DNA of 64,000 nt from positions 62,001 to 126,000 of the forward strand of contig MU863903.1 in NCBI GenBank assembly GCA_033296885.1. The letters run 5' to 3'. The position numbers were made by a program, and so were the translations under genes. Below the pieces are notes generated by a model, which did no database searches, was not told the DNA's origin, and saw only the letters and a program-made list of their open reading frames with translations. Positions 10,542 through 21,887 of this stretch are shown here, piece after piece (position 1 is the first letter of the stretch; every line of letters starts with the position of its first letter). This DNA comes from Triangularia verruculosa. Its lineage: Eukaryota > Ascomycota > Sordariomycetes > Sordariales > Podosporaceae.

Positions 10542-12566
10542 CTACAACATCATAACCAACCCAACCAACCCCACCACCAACCCACCCATCGACCCCATCA
10601 CAACCCTCCCACCACCATTATCCTTCGCACTCGCATCCCCCACCCTAAAATCAGGCTCATACTCCCCCTCAACCGCCTCCGTCGCATACGTCCCGTTCCA
10701 GCAGTACCTCTCAAAGCACCTCCCACAATCCCCCGGCACCTCCGTCCCCGTCCTCACCAAGCTCCTGCTCAGCACCGCGCAGGCAACACACTTCGTCCAC
10801 TCACTATCCAGCGTCCCGTTCCCCTGAGTAGCAGCATTGTACCCGTTGGTGATGATATCGTTCCTCTGCGACTCAGGGTACGAGGCGGTAAAAGTCGAGA
10901 CATTCGAGTTGGTGCTGTAGGGCGCGTTGGGGATGTACACCAACAGCGGGGGCGCCTGCTGCCCGTCCGACAGAGTGAAGTTGTTAATGTCACATCCAAA
11001 GAACGTCGGGCGGTTGTTGAGCCCGAGGTTGACGAAGGTGTTTTGGTCTGGGACCGGTGGGAACAGAGTGCCGTTGGCGATTTCGCCTAGACTACGATCC
11101 CACGAGGCGCGGAGGGCGGTGCCGTTGGGCCAGTTGTAGATTGTATCTGCTGAGGAATCGACGGCGAAGATGACGTCGACGTGCCGGAAGGGTTGGATCA
11201 ATGGGTGAAGGGGGATGTTTTGGAGGTCGAGACCACCGTCGACGAGGTCGAGTTCGATTTTTTGAGCAGAGGGGTTGGTAGCGTTGTTCCAGCCAAAGAA
11301 CGGGTTCGGTTCGTATTGAGCAATGTCGTTCTCGTTGTCGTCCAGCAAGTTGAGGGTTGTGTTGGCGGCGCTGATGAGGAACTGAGGGACGCCTTCTACC
11401 GAGGTGATGTTTTGCAGGAGGAAGGCGTTGAAGAGACTAGAGGATGTGCCGTAGATGTAAGAGACCGAGTCGAACCCGCGAACGCATTTCCCGTTGGAGG
11501 GGACCACGCCCTGGGAGAAGTTGGAGCCGAGGTACTCCATGGGGACGAAGCCATAGGTGGTCGGGTCGAAGGAGCCCATCTCGAAGGGGTTGAACTCGTA
11601 GACGGTGGCGTTGAGCGAGATGATTTTCTCCCCGGGGTATCTACCGTCAGCAACGAGGATAGGGAAGGGGGTGCGGCCGGCGGAGAACTCATCGTCGAGG
11701 GCGATAGACGAGAAGGTATATGCCGGGCCACCATTCTCAGCGTCAATGAGTTGATAACCAAGAGCACGACCCCAACTTATCAAAAGTCAGCATTGATCTT
11801 ACCCTCGACATTTTAGGAGAAATACTCACTAATCCGTGATAGAAGTGTCAAACCCAGCATCCGCCTTATCAGCAACCTGCCCAGCCACCTTCGACCAGTA
11901 CCTCGCGGTATCAAAAACCCCCGGCATATCCGGGCCCACAAAGATACTCCTATCGAACTTCCAGATGCTACTCCCCTTCCTCCCATCCCTCAGCGTCTCA
12001 ACCGAGCTGAAGTTGTTGGTGTAAATACTAGACACCAACCAACCACCCCCAGACAGTCCGGCCAAATAGGTGCTACTCTGCAGCAACCCACCAATCTGTC
12101 CCTCCCCAGTAGCCCCCGCGGTCCTACTATCAGCAGCAGCCACAAACCCAGCCCCGTTCATGAGAGCTCTATACCCACCACCAGAAACCGCAATACCAAC
12201 ATTCGGCAGATCCTTCACATCAGGCGCAACCCGGTTGATATAACCCTCGGCATCAAACCCCTCCAGATTCGCCCTCTTCAAAAGATCAATCATCGGCTTC
12301 ACCGTCTCCTTCCTTCTTTTGTCTAGCCAGTCCTCCTCCCTCTTGGACACCCCATCAGCAAGACGAATAGTAGGCTTGTTGCTGGGGCAGTTGACAGCTT
12401 GCGGCGCATAACCACCGCTGGGCGCGTTGGGACGCGCGCGAGGGCTGAGGATTAGACCATTTTCCTGGGGAATAGCTGCTGCTGGTACTGGCACTGGGAT
12501 CGGATCGGCGGAGGCGAGGGTAGAGAGCAAGAGGGTGAGGGTGGTGGAGCATTCAAGAAGATGCAT
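10542..12566 (-). CDS. Lysophospholipase / phospholipase B, GPI-anchored
   Basis: Two exons, 12566-11830 and 11775-10542, give 656 residues. The 54-base intron has GTGAGT, a GCTGAC branch site and an AAG acceptor, and its removal creates the family motif [11 protein letters not shown]. An N-terminal signal peptide (about 1-21) is followed by a Pro/Ala-rich stretch. The patatin-like catalytic core shows SGGGYRA, then GLSGGGW with the nucleophilic Ser near 171, and [12 protein letters not shown] with the catalytic Asp near 427. Several Asn-X-Ser/Thr sites are present. The C-terminus ends in a hydrophobic tail ([18 protein letters not shown]) after a small-residue DNGGG stretch, as expected for GPI anchoring at the plasma membrane or wall. 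The enzyme releases fatty acids from phospholipids and lysophospholipids. The upstream ATG at 12620 is in frame, but the one at 12566 directly precedes the signal peptide. Confidence 0.93.
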
Positions 12567-14557
12567 CGTTGTAAGGGATGTTATGAATCGATGTTCAATA
12601 CTAGTGCGCAATGCGCGCAACCAAAAAAAGTGAACAAGTTTCCAACGATGGTAAGAATGGAAAAAGTATTGCTAAGCTCGAAAAGCAGATAAAGTAAAAA
12701 AAGAAGAACAAAGAGCGAGTGAGACCCAAAGGGGCGGTAACAAAAGGGTGGTTAGCTATGTTTAAAGTTCAAAGGGAGCAGTCGTGGCAGTTAAACCACA
12801 GCCCCCCGTCCGTGGAAATAACGTTGGGCTAGGTATGGTGGCTATGTGTGCAAGGAGCGCGGGTAGATCGGAAGACCAAACTGACACAGATCTTTACTGG
12901 GGGTAACTCAATGGATCAATGATCTCTGCCCAGCGAACACCAAGAAATTGCTGACCGGTTGTTTGTCTCGGCCGGTGACATGAAATATCTTGGGATGACT
13001 TGTGTCCGTCGTGCGAGACCAGATGACGACCCAGCCCCATTCTTTGTGTATCATGCATGATATCCCTCCATTATGAAAACAATAAATTGAGAACGAGGCT
13101 TTCAGCAGCTGTGATTTGTCCCTGCAGCACTCAGCCCAATATCGGCCTCGGCAATCAATAGCTGAACAAATTGCTCCCTCCCTTATAGTAGCATCGTTTC
13201 AAGTTGCCCACATGCAGCCATGGGCTTGACCTGCCGAACCCGCCCCATCCCTATGGCCTTGGCTCGTACTCCGTAAGTCTCCAACCAACAGTCATGAGGT
13301 GCTGGCGGATGACGGATGTCAGGCAACGGATGATAGCTTTGACGGGTGGACGAACAGCGGGAAGCCCAAGCACCCGCCCGTCCACCAGCGCTAAAAAAAA
13401 ACACCTGCACACACGCACCAGCCTTCTTCCCAGCCAGCACGGCACTGCGAATTCCACTAGCGGAAAGCAATTACGAATCCTCCTCCCCCGGTCCCCTTCT
13501 TGGCAAATCAAGCCACCCGCTGTTAACTGCCACTGTGGGGAACGGCACCTCAGCAGGGATGCCACACTCTTCAGCTTCACGTCATTGCATCACATCCATC
13601 CATCGTACACTATCATTCCAGTACCCGCGAAATAATAATACTCAGATTCCGCGGTACTTTCTCAAAATCTTTAACAAGTAGACACTAGTACAGCAAGCCA
13701 AAAGCCAGATATATTCAACTCGGATGCCGATCTATCCGCAAGCAAACACACTCGGCACCCCTCGGCCAACACCTTCCCTGCAGTGGTGGACTCCCAAGTG
13801 CTGGCCCAACTGCTGACCTGTCTCAGTTCCCACCACCTCCCCCAACCACTTACACAAGTTAGGTTGTCCCTCGTCGTCCAATGCGTTGTTTCAATCATTT
13901 TGGTTCGCTTTGTCTTTGTGTACTGTAAGTAGTGGAAGAAGGTAAGGCATACTCCCCCAAAGCCTTACCTACACCCAGAACAACTCGTAATACGCGGAAC
14001 GCTTTATATAAAAAAAAGCTGGGCTGCATACCCAACCTGGAAGGTCCCCCAAGATGAACCCCCCTTTGGACCCTTTTGGCTCCCTCCCCAATATCTCGCA
14101 GCAAAAATGCCGGTAGCCGTATACACGTACAAAACAAAACATACACCTCCTCAACACCCCTCACATGTAACCACCACCACTACCCGACCAATCCCCCATC
14201 CCATCTCCATATCCAAACCCCTCCACGTTGCCAGTGAAACAAACCACAGACCCCCAAAGCCATTGACAGCGGGAGGCAGCCCGAAGATCGGCCTACCCCT
14301 CCCCGACCCTGACCCTGATCATCTCCTGCACATCAACGCTAACGCGGGCATCAAACGGCCGATAGTCACCGATATTCATTACCAGATCCAGCACTGCATA
14401 GATTCCTTACCCCAGGTTTCGTACTACCACCCAACAAGAGGTGTCTACCCGCAACATGTAAACACCTTGAATCCTGTCCCAATCCAACCGCTTCCTATTC
14501 TCTACAGCCAACTACATGATATTTATCATATCCAAAAAAAAAAAAAACCCCAACATT
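12567..14557. other. Intergenic, upstream of phospholipase B
   Basis: About 2 kb with no supportable gene. The part next to 12567 should be the phospholipase promoter; the far end is the 3' side of HIS4. Open frames between 13200 and 14160 overlap on both strands and have no motifs or convincing splice sites. A short poly-A run lies at about 14534-14547. Confidence 0.45.
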
Positions 14558-17228
14558 TCAGTTCTTCTCCATATGCTTCAACCGAATCTCCACCGCCCTC
14601 CTGTGAGCCTCCAGCTCCTCAACCTTGGCCAACTGCATCACCGCACCGCCCACGTTCCTCAGACCCTCCGCCGTCAGGTTAGCACTGGTGATGTGCTTGA
14701 CAAACGAAGCCAAATTGACACCAGAATATTGCTTGGCGAACCCATACGTAGCTACACACACCAATCAGTATTCTGTTTTAAAAACAGAGGTAAAAAGGTA
14801 GACAAAAAAACTTACGCAACGAGTGATTAACCCCAGCAGAGTAATCCCCCACACTCTCAGGCGTCCACTCCCCAATAAACACACTCCCCGCGTTCATCAC
14901 CCTCTCCACCGCCCCCTCCGCGCCCTTGAATTGCAAAATCAAGTGCTCGGGCGCGTACCTATTACTGATCTCCATCGCCTCCTCCACCGTCCTGACCTTG
15001 ACCGTCAGCGAGTGAGCAATAGACCCGCGGACAATCTCCACACGAGGCAGCGCCATGGCCTGGTTGTGAACCTCGTCCTCAATAGCCGCCAGCTCGGCGT
15101 CAGAAAGGTCAATAGCAATGAGAATGACCTGGCTGTCAACCCCGTGCTCGGCCTGGGAAAGCAAATCAGAGGCAACGAAAGCTGGGTTGGCGTCCTTGTC
15201 GGCAATGACGAGAACCTCGGACGGACCAGCAGGCATGTCAATACCAACACCGGCGTTGGTGTCGTTGCTGACATACATCTTGGCCGCGGTAACAAACTGG
15301 TTACCGGGGCCGAGGATCTTGTCAACCTTGGTCACGCTCTCGGTGCCGTAGGCCATGGCAGCAACGGCCTGGGCACCACCGGCGAGGACAATCGACTCAG
15401 CGCCGACCTTGTGGGCGGCGTAGACGACCTCAGGTGTGACGCTACCGTCGGCACGGGGTGGTGTGGCAATGACAATCTTTTGGCAGCCGGCGACCATGGC
15501 CGGTACACCAAGCATCAGCGCGGTGCTAGGAAGAACCGCGGTACCACCGGGGACGTAACAGCCGACGGCTTCGATAGGGCGGGAGAAACGGCTGCAGACA
15601 ACGCCGGGCATGGTCTCGACGTGCAACGGCTTCTCGTCTTTCTGGGCGCCGTGGAACTTCTTGATGTTGTCAAACGAGATGTCAATGGCCTTGATGGTCT
15701 CCTCAGGAAGCTGCATCATGGACTCGGGGAACGGCGCCTTCAGGACTGCTGAGGTCAATGATGTCGCCTTCTCAAACTTGTGGGTATATGAAAGAAGAGC
15801 CTTGTCGCCGTTCGTCCGCACGTCCTCAATGATTGGCACGATAATCTTCATGATGGCATCCGCCGACTTTTGTGATGGTCTCTTGAGAGCGGCATCGAGC
15901 TCTTGTGTAGTGACTTGAGACGCATCCAAGGTCCTCATCACAATCCTTTCATCCGTAGCCTTCTTGGGCTCCTCCTTTACTGGTGTCGGTGCTGGTGGCG
16001 CGGCGCCGTTGGTCTCTGTCTTGATACCCTCCTTCTCAGCCCACTTGCCCTTCGCATCGCCCTTTCTCCTCTTGACCTTGAAGCTCTTGGCATCCAGACT
16101 CTTCTCTACGTCAGCCAGGGACACACCGGCATCCACAACTCTGGTCATGGCGAAGTAGATGAGATCGGCCGCCTCAAAAGCAACCTCCTCAGGGGTCTGG
16201 GCGTCGCAAAGTTCCTCCGCCTCCTCCATGATCTTGGCCCTCAACAGCTTCTTGTCAGAGAAGAGACGAGCAGTATATGAGCCTTCAGGGGCGGACTGCT
16301 TTCTAGAGATAAGAACCTGCTCCAACTTCTTGATACCCTTTAGATCACCGAAGCAACCGGACTGCTCCAAGTGGCAGAACCGGCCCTTCTGCCGCACAAC
16401 GAACTTGAGCGCATCATTGTCGCAATCCAACGATATCCGGATAAGCTCCTGAGTATCTCCTGATGAAGCACCCTTATACCACAGGCCGCGCTTCCGGCTC
16501 TGGTAAACACCGGTCTGTGTCCTGAGAGCCTCACCAACGCTCTCCTCGCTGCTGTACACCAACCCAAGAGCGGTGTCGTGCTCATCCACCACCACAGTAG
16601 GAATCAGACCATCGGCACGGTCTGACTTCCATGAAGCGGCAAGAATCTTGGGAACCGCAAGTTTTCCAGCTTGCTCCTTGCTGGTGACTCCAGTCGAGGG
16701 AAGAATTGGGATAGCGCCAACTTGCGCCGCGACAGCAATAAATTTTTCGAGGTCGGCGCCGGCGACAGGCTTGACGAAGAAAGAGGCAATCTTCTTGGCC
16801 TTGGCCTCGTCAATGAACTGAGCAGCCTCAGGGGCAGTGATATCGAAATCGGAAACCAGAAGGCCGTGCTCGGTGGCAGAAGCCAATTGCGCCGAGTTGG
16901 CGCCAGACACAATAGGGGCTACTCGGGAGCCAAACTCGGCGAAGTCGTCAAGTTGCTCAGGGCGGACAAACACCTTGCGGGCGCCGCCGTCGATCAGGGA
17001 AACGATATCATCGCGGGACTCGAGCTGTGTCACATCGAAAAAGGGCTGGAATTCGGTGTTGTGGCGGCCGAGAAAGCTCAAGATCTTCTCATACGTCTGT
17101 GGCTTCACGGTGAAGAAGACGGTCCCAAGACAGGAGACCTCCTCGCGGTTGAGCCCCTCCTTCTCGCCTCCGAGTCCCGGCGGGACATTGACGCTGATGA
17201 GGAACGGCAGAGGCAGCGTCGACTCCAT
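14558..17228 (-). CDS. HIS4: Histidine biosynthesis trifunctional protein
   Basis: Two exons, 17228-14816 and 14751-14558, give 868 residues, matching the length of fungal HIS4 (his-3 in Neurospora). The 64-base intron (GTAAGT donor, CTGAT branch region, TGTAG acceptor) joins NHSLP to TYGFAKQYSGV, a strongly conserved histidinol-dehydrogenase segment. Domain order is the phosphoribosyl-AMP cyclohydrolase core around 230-290 (ISLDCDNDALKFVV), phosphoribosyl-ATP pyrophosphohydrolase around 300-400 (EEVAFEAADLIYF), and histidinol dehydrogenase from about 430 (YVPGG, GPGNQFVTAAK, DMPAGPSEVLVIAD). It catalyses steps 2, 3, 9 and 10 of histidine synthesis. The frame is open upstream to 17498, but the ATG at 17228 starts the conserved N-terminus. 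It is divergent from TAF9, with a general-control-like element upstream. Confidence 0.97.
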
Positions 17229-17904
17229 TTTTGGCGAGCGGTTGTCAGTGTGACGACTACACTGTTGGTGTATGTTGTCGGTATGATGTATGGACGAGCA
17301 GTGAGGACCTCTCAAGTATGCAAGAGGGGGACGATGGTACAGATATGACTCTAAAATTGACCCATTATCAAATCGCCAGTTCCCGACTCGCTCCTGCATC
17401 GGATCCAGTCCCAGGCATTGATTGATGGTGGGGTAAAACATCCCACCTCCCACTGCCACCCCTCCATTACGTAGTGGCCAAGTCCTTGTCCAGAACATTT
17501 TTTATTTCTGAAGGTGGGGCACGGTTGCAACCCAAGAATTAAGGTGTGGTCTGTGCTGAGTTTCCCGGATCATTGCAGCCTCCGATTTTCACTTTCAGGC
17601 TGGCCCATTGCTCTTGGCATCTGTTACAGTGAACCGCACTGAGCAGCAAGCTGTCGCGACGATTCGCGATTCCATTAAGCTTGCCGAAACTCTCTCTCTC
17701 TCTAACCACATCAACTTTGCACGAACCTTACTTTTGTCGCAAACCATTCTCCCACAAACACCGCGACTTCCACGACCGCGCGCACATCAATCAACCATCT
17801 ACAGCCCACGCGCTCCCCATCAGCATCATCAAAGCCATCATCAATTATCATCAAGTCGCTTCAATCTTCTACCTCACCACCAAGCCTCCCATCCACAAAC
17901 CAAG
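17229..17904. promoter_or_regulatory. Divergent promoter of HIS4 and TAF9
   Basis: The 676 bases between the two start codons must serve HIS4 leftward and TAF9 rightward. A TGACTC element sits 118 bases before the HIS4 start. The TAF9 side is rich in C/T, including a CTCTCTCTCT stretch near 17693-17702, as is usual for fungal housekeeping promoters. Confidence 0.6.
17345..17352 (+). promoter_or_regulatory. Putative CPC1/Gcn4 general-control site
   Basis: ATGACTCT contains the TGACTC core bound by Gcn4/CPC1, the bZIP activators of amino-acid biosynthesis genes. Its place about 118 bases upstream of the HIS4 start fits cross-pathway control. Seven of nine bases match the full palindromic consensus. 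Binding is inferred. Confidence 0.5.
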
Positions 17905-18726
17905 ATGGCGACCGCCGGCCCCCAACCCAACGGCAACCCCCCCACCCAACAATCCCAATCAACCTCTCAAACCCTCTCCGCCCCCTCCCAAAACAACACC
18001 CAATCCCAACAACAACAACCCCCTCCCCCCCCAGCCCTAGCAACCCACAACAAGAACCAACCCCCCAACCCCACCGCCCCCCGCCCCCGCGAGTCCCGCA
18101 CCCTCGAACTCCTCCTCACAGCCCAAGGCGTCTCCTCCTACGAGCCCCGCGTCCCCCTCCTCCTCCTCGACTTCGCCTACCGCCACACCTCCTCCGTCCT
18201 CTCCGACGCCCTCCAGCTCTCGGCCGACCCATACACCTCCCACGCCGGCTCCCGCCCCTCCGCCTCCTCCGGCGCAGCCCCCGTCAACGTCGGCGACGCA
18301 GCCATCACCGCCAACGCCGTCTCTCTCGCCATCGCCTCCCGTCTAGCCTACCAGTTCCGCGGCGGCAACACCGCCGGCGCGTCAAAAGACTGGCTGTTGG
18401 ACATGGCAAAAGAACGCAACAAAACCGCCCTACCTCGGGTCCCGCCCAGTGAGTGGGGGTTGAGGTTGCCCGGGGAGAAGTTTGTGCTGAGCGGAACCGG
18501 CTGGGGACTTAGGGATGTTTGGGCGGGCCAGGAGGCTATGGAGGAGAGTGGAGAAAGTGAGGAGGAGGAAGGGGATGAGGAGATGGAGGATGTTGTTCTT
18601 GGTGGACAAGGGGGTGGACAAGAAAAGGAGGAGGATGTAGGTGGGGATGGGGTGGAGGGGGGTACCATGGGGGATGTTTTTGGGGATGATGCTGGGGAGG
18701 AGGATGAGGAGATGGCTGAGGCTTAG
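17905..18726 (+). CDS. TAF9: TFIID/SAGA subunit TAF9
   Basis: Intronless, 273 residues from the ATG at 17905; the frame is open upstream but that part is leader-like. The first 60 residues are Pro/Gln/Asn-rich and probably disordered. A histone-fold domain follows at about 62-140: [39 protein letters not shown], then a helix with [18 protein letters not shown]. The motif YEPRV...LL.FAYR is typical of TAF9, which pairs with TAF6 in TFIID and SAGA. A conserved stretch, [25 protein letters not shown], comes after the histone fold. The C-terminus is an acidic Glu/Asp/Gly tail of about 80 residues. Strand composition flips from C-rich to G-rich near 18450. The stop is followed by a convergent intergenic region shared with PAH1. 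Confidence 0.9.
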   Translation: MATAGPQPNGNPPTQQSQSTSQTLSAPSQNNTQSQQQQPPPPPALATHNKNQPPNPTAPRPRESRTLELLLTAQGVSSYEPRVPLLLLDFAYRHTSSVLSDALQLSADPYTSHAGSRPSASSGAAPVNVGDAAITANAVSLAIASRLAYQFRGGNTAGASKDWLLDMAKERNKTALPRVPPSEWGLRLPGEKFVLSGTGWGLRDVWAGQEAMEESGESEEEEGDEEMEDVVLGGQGGGQEKEEDVGGDGVEGGTMGDVFGDDAGEEDEEMAEA

Positions 18727-19449
18727 TAAGGCTTGGTTTTTTTTTTGTCTCTCAAGTCACGGCAGGACGAGCGATCAATTTGGGATTGTGTTTCGGACGG
18801 GATGAAGAGAAAAAGGAGTGGATGGGTCACATGGAATTGGCTTCATACCGACAAGCAACAGGCGAGACGAGGGCGCTCTATTCAAGACGGGAGGAAATGG
18901 AGTTGATGGGATCACGGAGAAATTGGCTGATTTCAACAAGCAAAAAGAGATCGACAGCTTGTTATTTCCTTTTTGGGGTGCTTTGGCGTTTATATGAAGA
19001 AAGGAAAAAACCTTCAGGGATGGGGGGGGCTGGGAAATGGCGTTTGGGAACTGCATTCTGCTGCTCTTGATCAGAGTCAGACAAGCCTTGGTCCTCTATC
19101 CAATTTATTCACAACGGAGTAGCGCATAACAGCAGAATTAATTCTACGAAAACTGCTAAAACATTTTTTTTTTTTTAAAAAAAAAAAATCACATCCACAA
19201 AAAGCGAGTAATTGCTGTTAATTGTATATATATCCCTTTTATGTTTATTACTACCAAACCCTAAAGCGATGTTATGAATGAACTTGAATGATGATGCCTA
19301 CCAAAAGCCAAAAAAAGAAAAACGCCGCGCTATGCAAAACATGTGGAAGAAACAAAGCCCACTTCCTCCAACACTAACAAGTCTATCTTTACCAACAACA
19401 CCCCTCCGAAGCATCTTCTATTTGCTCACTGTTTGCTTGTTCCCCCAAC
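18727..19449. other. Convergent intergenic region of TAF9 and PAH1
   Basis: Both flanking genes end here, so it should contain both 3' untranslated regions and polyadenylation sites. No gene is supportable. A long T-then-A homopolymer palindrome lies inside. Confidence 0.55.
19164..19188. repeat. T13-A12 palindromic tract
   Basis: Thirteen T residues are followed directly by twelve A residues, a self-complementary homopolymer tract between two converging genes. It reads as T-rich then A-rich on either strand, so it could exclude nucleosomes or help end transcription in both directions. The role is inferred. Confidence 0.6.
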
Positions 19450-21887
19450 TTACTCTTCCTTCTCCTCCGCAACCTCAGCATCAACCTTCAACCCCTCCAC
19501 CCCAGTAATAATCTCCGCATTCGTATCCGGCACCACCTTCTCCTCCTTTTCCTCTTTCTCCTTCTCCTTCTTCTCCTCCTCCAGCTTCTTCTCCACCTCC
19601 TCCAAAATCCTCCTCTTCTCCTTCACGCTCTCCGTTTCAGTCGGCGTCACCTCACCCTCCTCCTCCTCCTCTTCCTGCGCATTCATCTCCCGATCAACAG
19701 CCTCCTCAAACTCCTCTTCCAACTCCTCCTCATCATCACCCTCCTGTCCTCGTTCCTCCAACGCGCTCCTCATCATCCGATCCTCATCATAACTCTCCCC
19801 TAGATCATCCCCGTATGAATCCCGGGACATGTAACTATCCCCCATCCCCTCCCCAATCTCGTCCTCGTCTTCGTCTTCGTACTCGTCGTCTTCATCTTCC
19901 ATCTCATCTTCCTCTTCCTCTTCTTCATGGTCGTCTTCGCCGTCGGTGTCGCTGGCCGAAAACTCGTCTAGTTCCAGCGGGGTGTCTCTCCAGTACGTGA
20001 AATCAGTGTATTCCTCGCCGCCGCCCTTGACAAGGGTGCTCACGGGAGGGAAGTAGTGGTCCACCACCTCGGTCATGTTGACGTAGCTAAGCTTCATCTT
20101 GTTAAGACTCAACAAGTCGAGCGAGACCTCCGCGTTGGAGTTGATGGTAAAGATTCTTGTTCTTGGGACGTCGACTGTGCGGTACGAGATTTGATCGGTG
20201 AAACGGTTGCCAAAGCCAGCGTAGAAAGGCTTGCGGTCGGGGCCGTAGAGGGAGCGGATATCGCGGAGGGTGGACATCTTGAAGATGTGAGGTTTGCGGA
20301 GATAGATCTCGCGGCGGAGGGCGGCCATTGTTCTGTCTGGTGACAAAATCGTGGGACCTCGTGGGAGTTTGTACCCGTCTTGGACAATGCCGGCTAGGTA
20401 TGTCCTCGTGGTGTCGGCCTGTCCGACGGAGCGGCTGGTCAGGTACATGATATTGTACCCATTGGCGACAATATCAGTGTAGAGTTTGGCCACACCAGCA
20501 TGGGTCCAATCACGGCCGATCATGTTCAGCACGTGGCCCAAGGCGTCCGACTTGGTGATGGTGCCGTCAATGTCAGAGATGACGACAGGTACCTCGTACT
20601 TCCAGAGGTACATGTAAGCCGAGCAGGTGGCTCGGTTCACGGTGAAGCTCATCGAGTTCTCGCCAGGCTTGAGGCTCAAGGCCTTGAGCTGATCACTGGT
20701 CAACCGCAAGGTCTTGGCGTAGTTACGGTTCGGATCACCGGCGGTTGAAGAGCCGGGGGAGCTGGGAGGTGTCTGGATGGACATCTGGCCGAGGTCTGAA
20801 TCGGCGCGTCTGTGGCTTGGGACACTAGGTGAAGCTGTCACATCGCTGCTGTCGCTCTGGTAGCCAGGATCAGAAGCCGCGTCCATGACCATGCCGTTAC
20901 CGTTGCGCAGGCTCGACTCCATGGCCTTCTTCATGGCGGCAGCCTTGGCCTCCTCGCTGCTGTAGATCCAGAGGTTTCCACGCTCGTCCACGCCAAAAAG
21001 AGCACCAATGTCGTAGTAGCCGTCGAGCTCTTCCGAGAGGACCTTGCGAGCAAGAATCTCCGTCTTGATCGCATCTTCGTCATTGTTCTTGAAGTTGCTC
21101 ATGTCCAGCATCAGGTCTCCGGTTTCGGTAATACGTGTCTGAATGTTGACCGCAGCGAGCTCCCTGGAGAGGTTCATGGCTCTTTGCAAAGCCTCGGATG
21201 GTGAAAGCGGCGGTGGGCTGTGGGAACGGTCGGAGTATCTGGGGTTCTCAGGATCATCTGAATCTTCGCTAGGTGCCCTCCTAGCTGTCATCCGCAGGAC
21301 ATCATCACTATGAGGACGTGGTGGAGACCAATCGCCGACAGAGGTTCCAGCTTTCCCGAACTCCGGTGAAGCCGATCGCGGTGTGATAAGACCTGTAAAT
21401 GTTAGCCACAGTACCAAGCCTGGGTCCTAAAAGCGTACTCACCATCTCGTTGGTGTGGAAGCACGGTCAGCGGCGGTCTGCTAAAGCTCGCTGACCGCAC
21501 CTTGGGATCGTTAAGGTCGAGAGCGTCCGGTTCGCCAAGGCCCGTTTGCTGTGGGCTCAGAGGTGGACTGGAGACTGGAGAAACGAGTGGTGACGTCTGA
21601 AGGCTCTTGGGAATGGTGTCGCTGGTCTCGAATACGAAAAAGGCCTCGCCCCCTTCTCCAAGCTTCATCGAGTATGGCTGCTTGACTCCATTGACCTTGA
21701 ACTCGACCTTCTTCTCGTATGGGCGCAAGAGCGAGAACTTGCCGAAGCGCACGTGAAAGGGAGAGCAGAGCAGCGACCCATCTTCCTGCTCAACGACTAT
21801 TACGTCGATGGCGCCGCTCAATGTCGCGGGATTGATCGAGTTCCATGCTGTCGAGACGGAGTCGCTCAGATTCCTTACGTACTGCAT
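19450..21887 (-). CDS. PAH1: Phosphatidate phosphatase, lipin/Pah1 family
   Basis: Two exons, 21887-21443 and 21392-19450, give 795 residues. The 50-base intron has GTGAGT, a GCTAAC branch and a TACAG acceptor. The N-terminal lipin domain starts at the first residue (MQYVRNLSDSVSTAWNSINPATLSGAIDVIVVE is its usual form, seen here in the first 32 residues). The C-terminal lipin/HAD domain has the catalytic DIDGT near residue 420, then VLNMIGRDWTHAGVAKLY, YLTSRSVGQADTTRTYL and FYAGFGNR. The enzyme converts phosphatidate to diacylglycerol at the nuclear/ER membrane, balancing phospholipid and storage-lipid synthesis. The last 200 residues are very acidic and then Lys/Glu-rich, a common feature of fungal Pah1. 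Ser/Pro sites between the domains are plausible phosphorylation targets. Confidence 0.96.

Noticed and set aside
14823..15752. Plus-strand frame of 309 codons inside HIS4
   Set aside because: Antisense shadow of the histidinol dehydrogenase region; the HIS4 frame explains the conservation-type motifs.
17229..17498. 90-codon in-frame extension of HIS4
   Set aside because: The residues upstream of 17228 are unlike the conserved N-terminus and the stretch overlaps the promoter with the TGACTC element.
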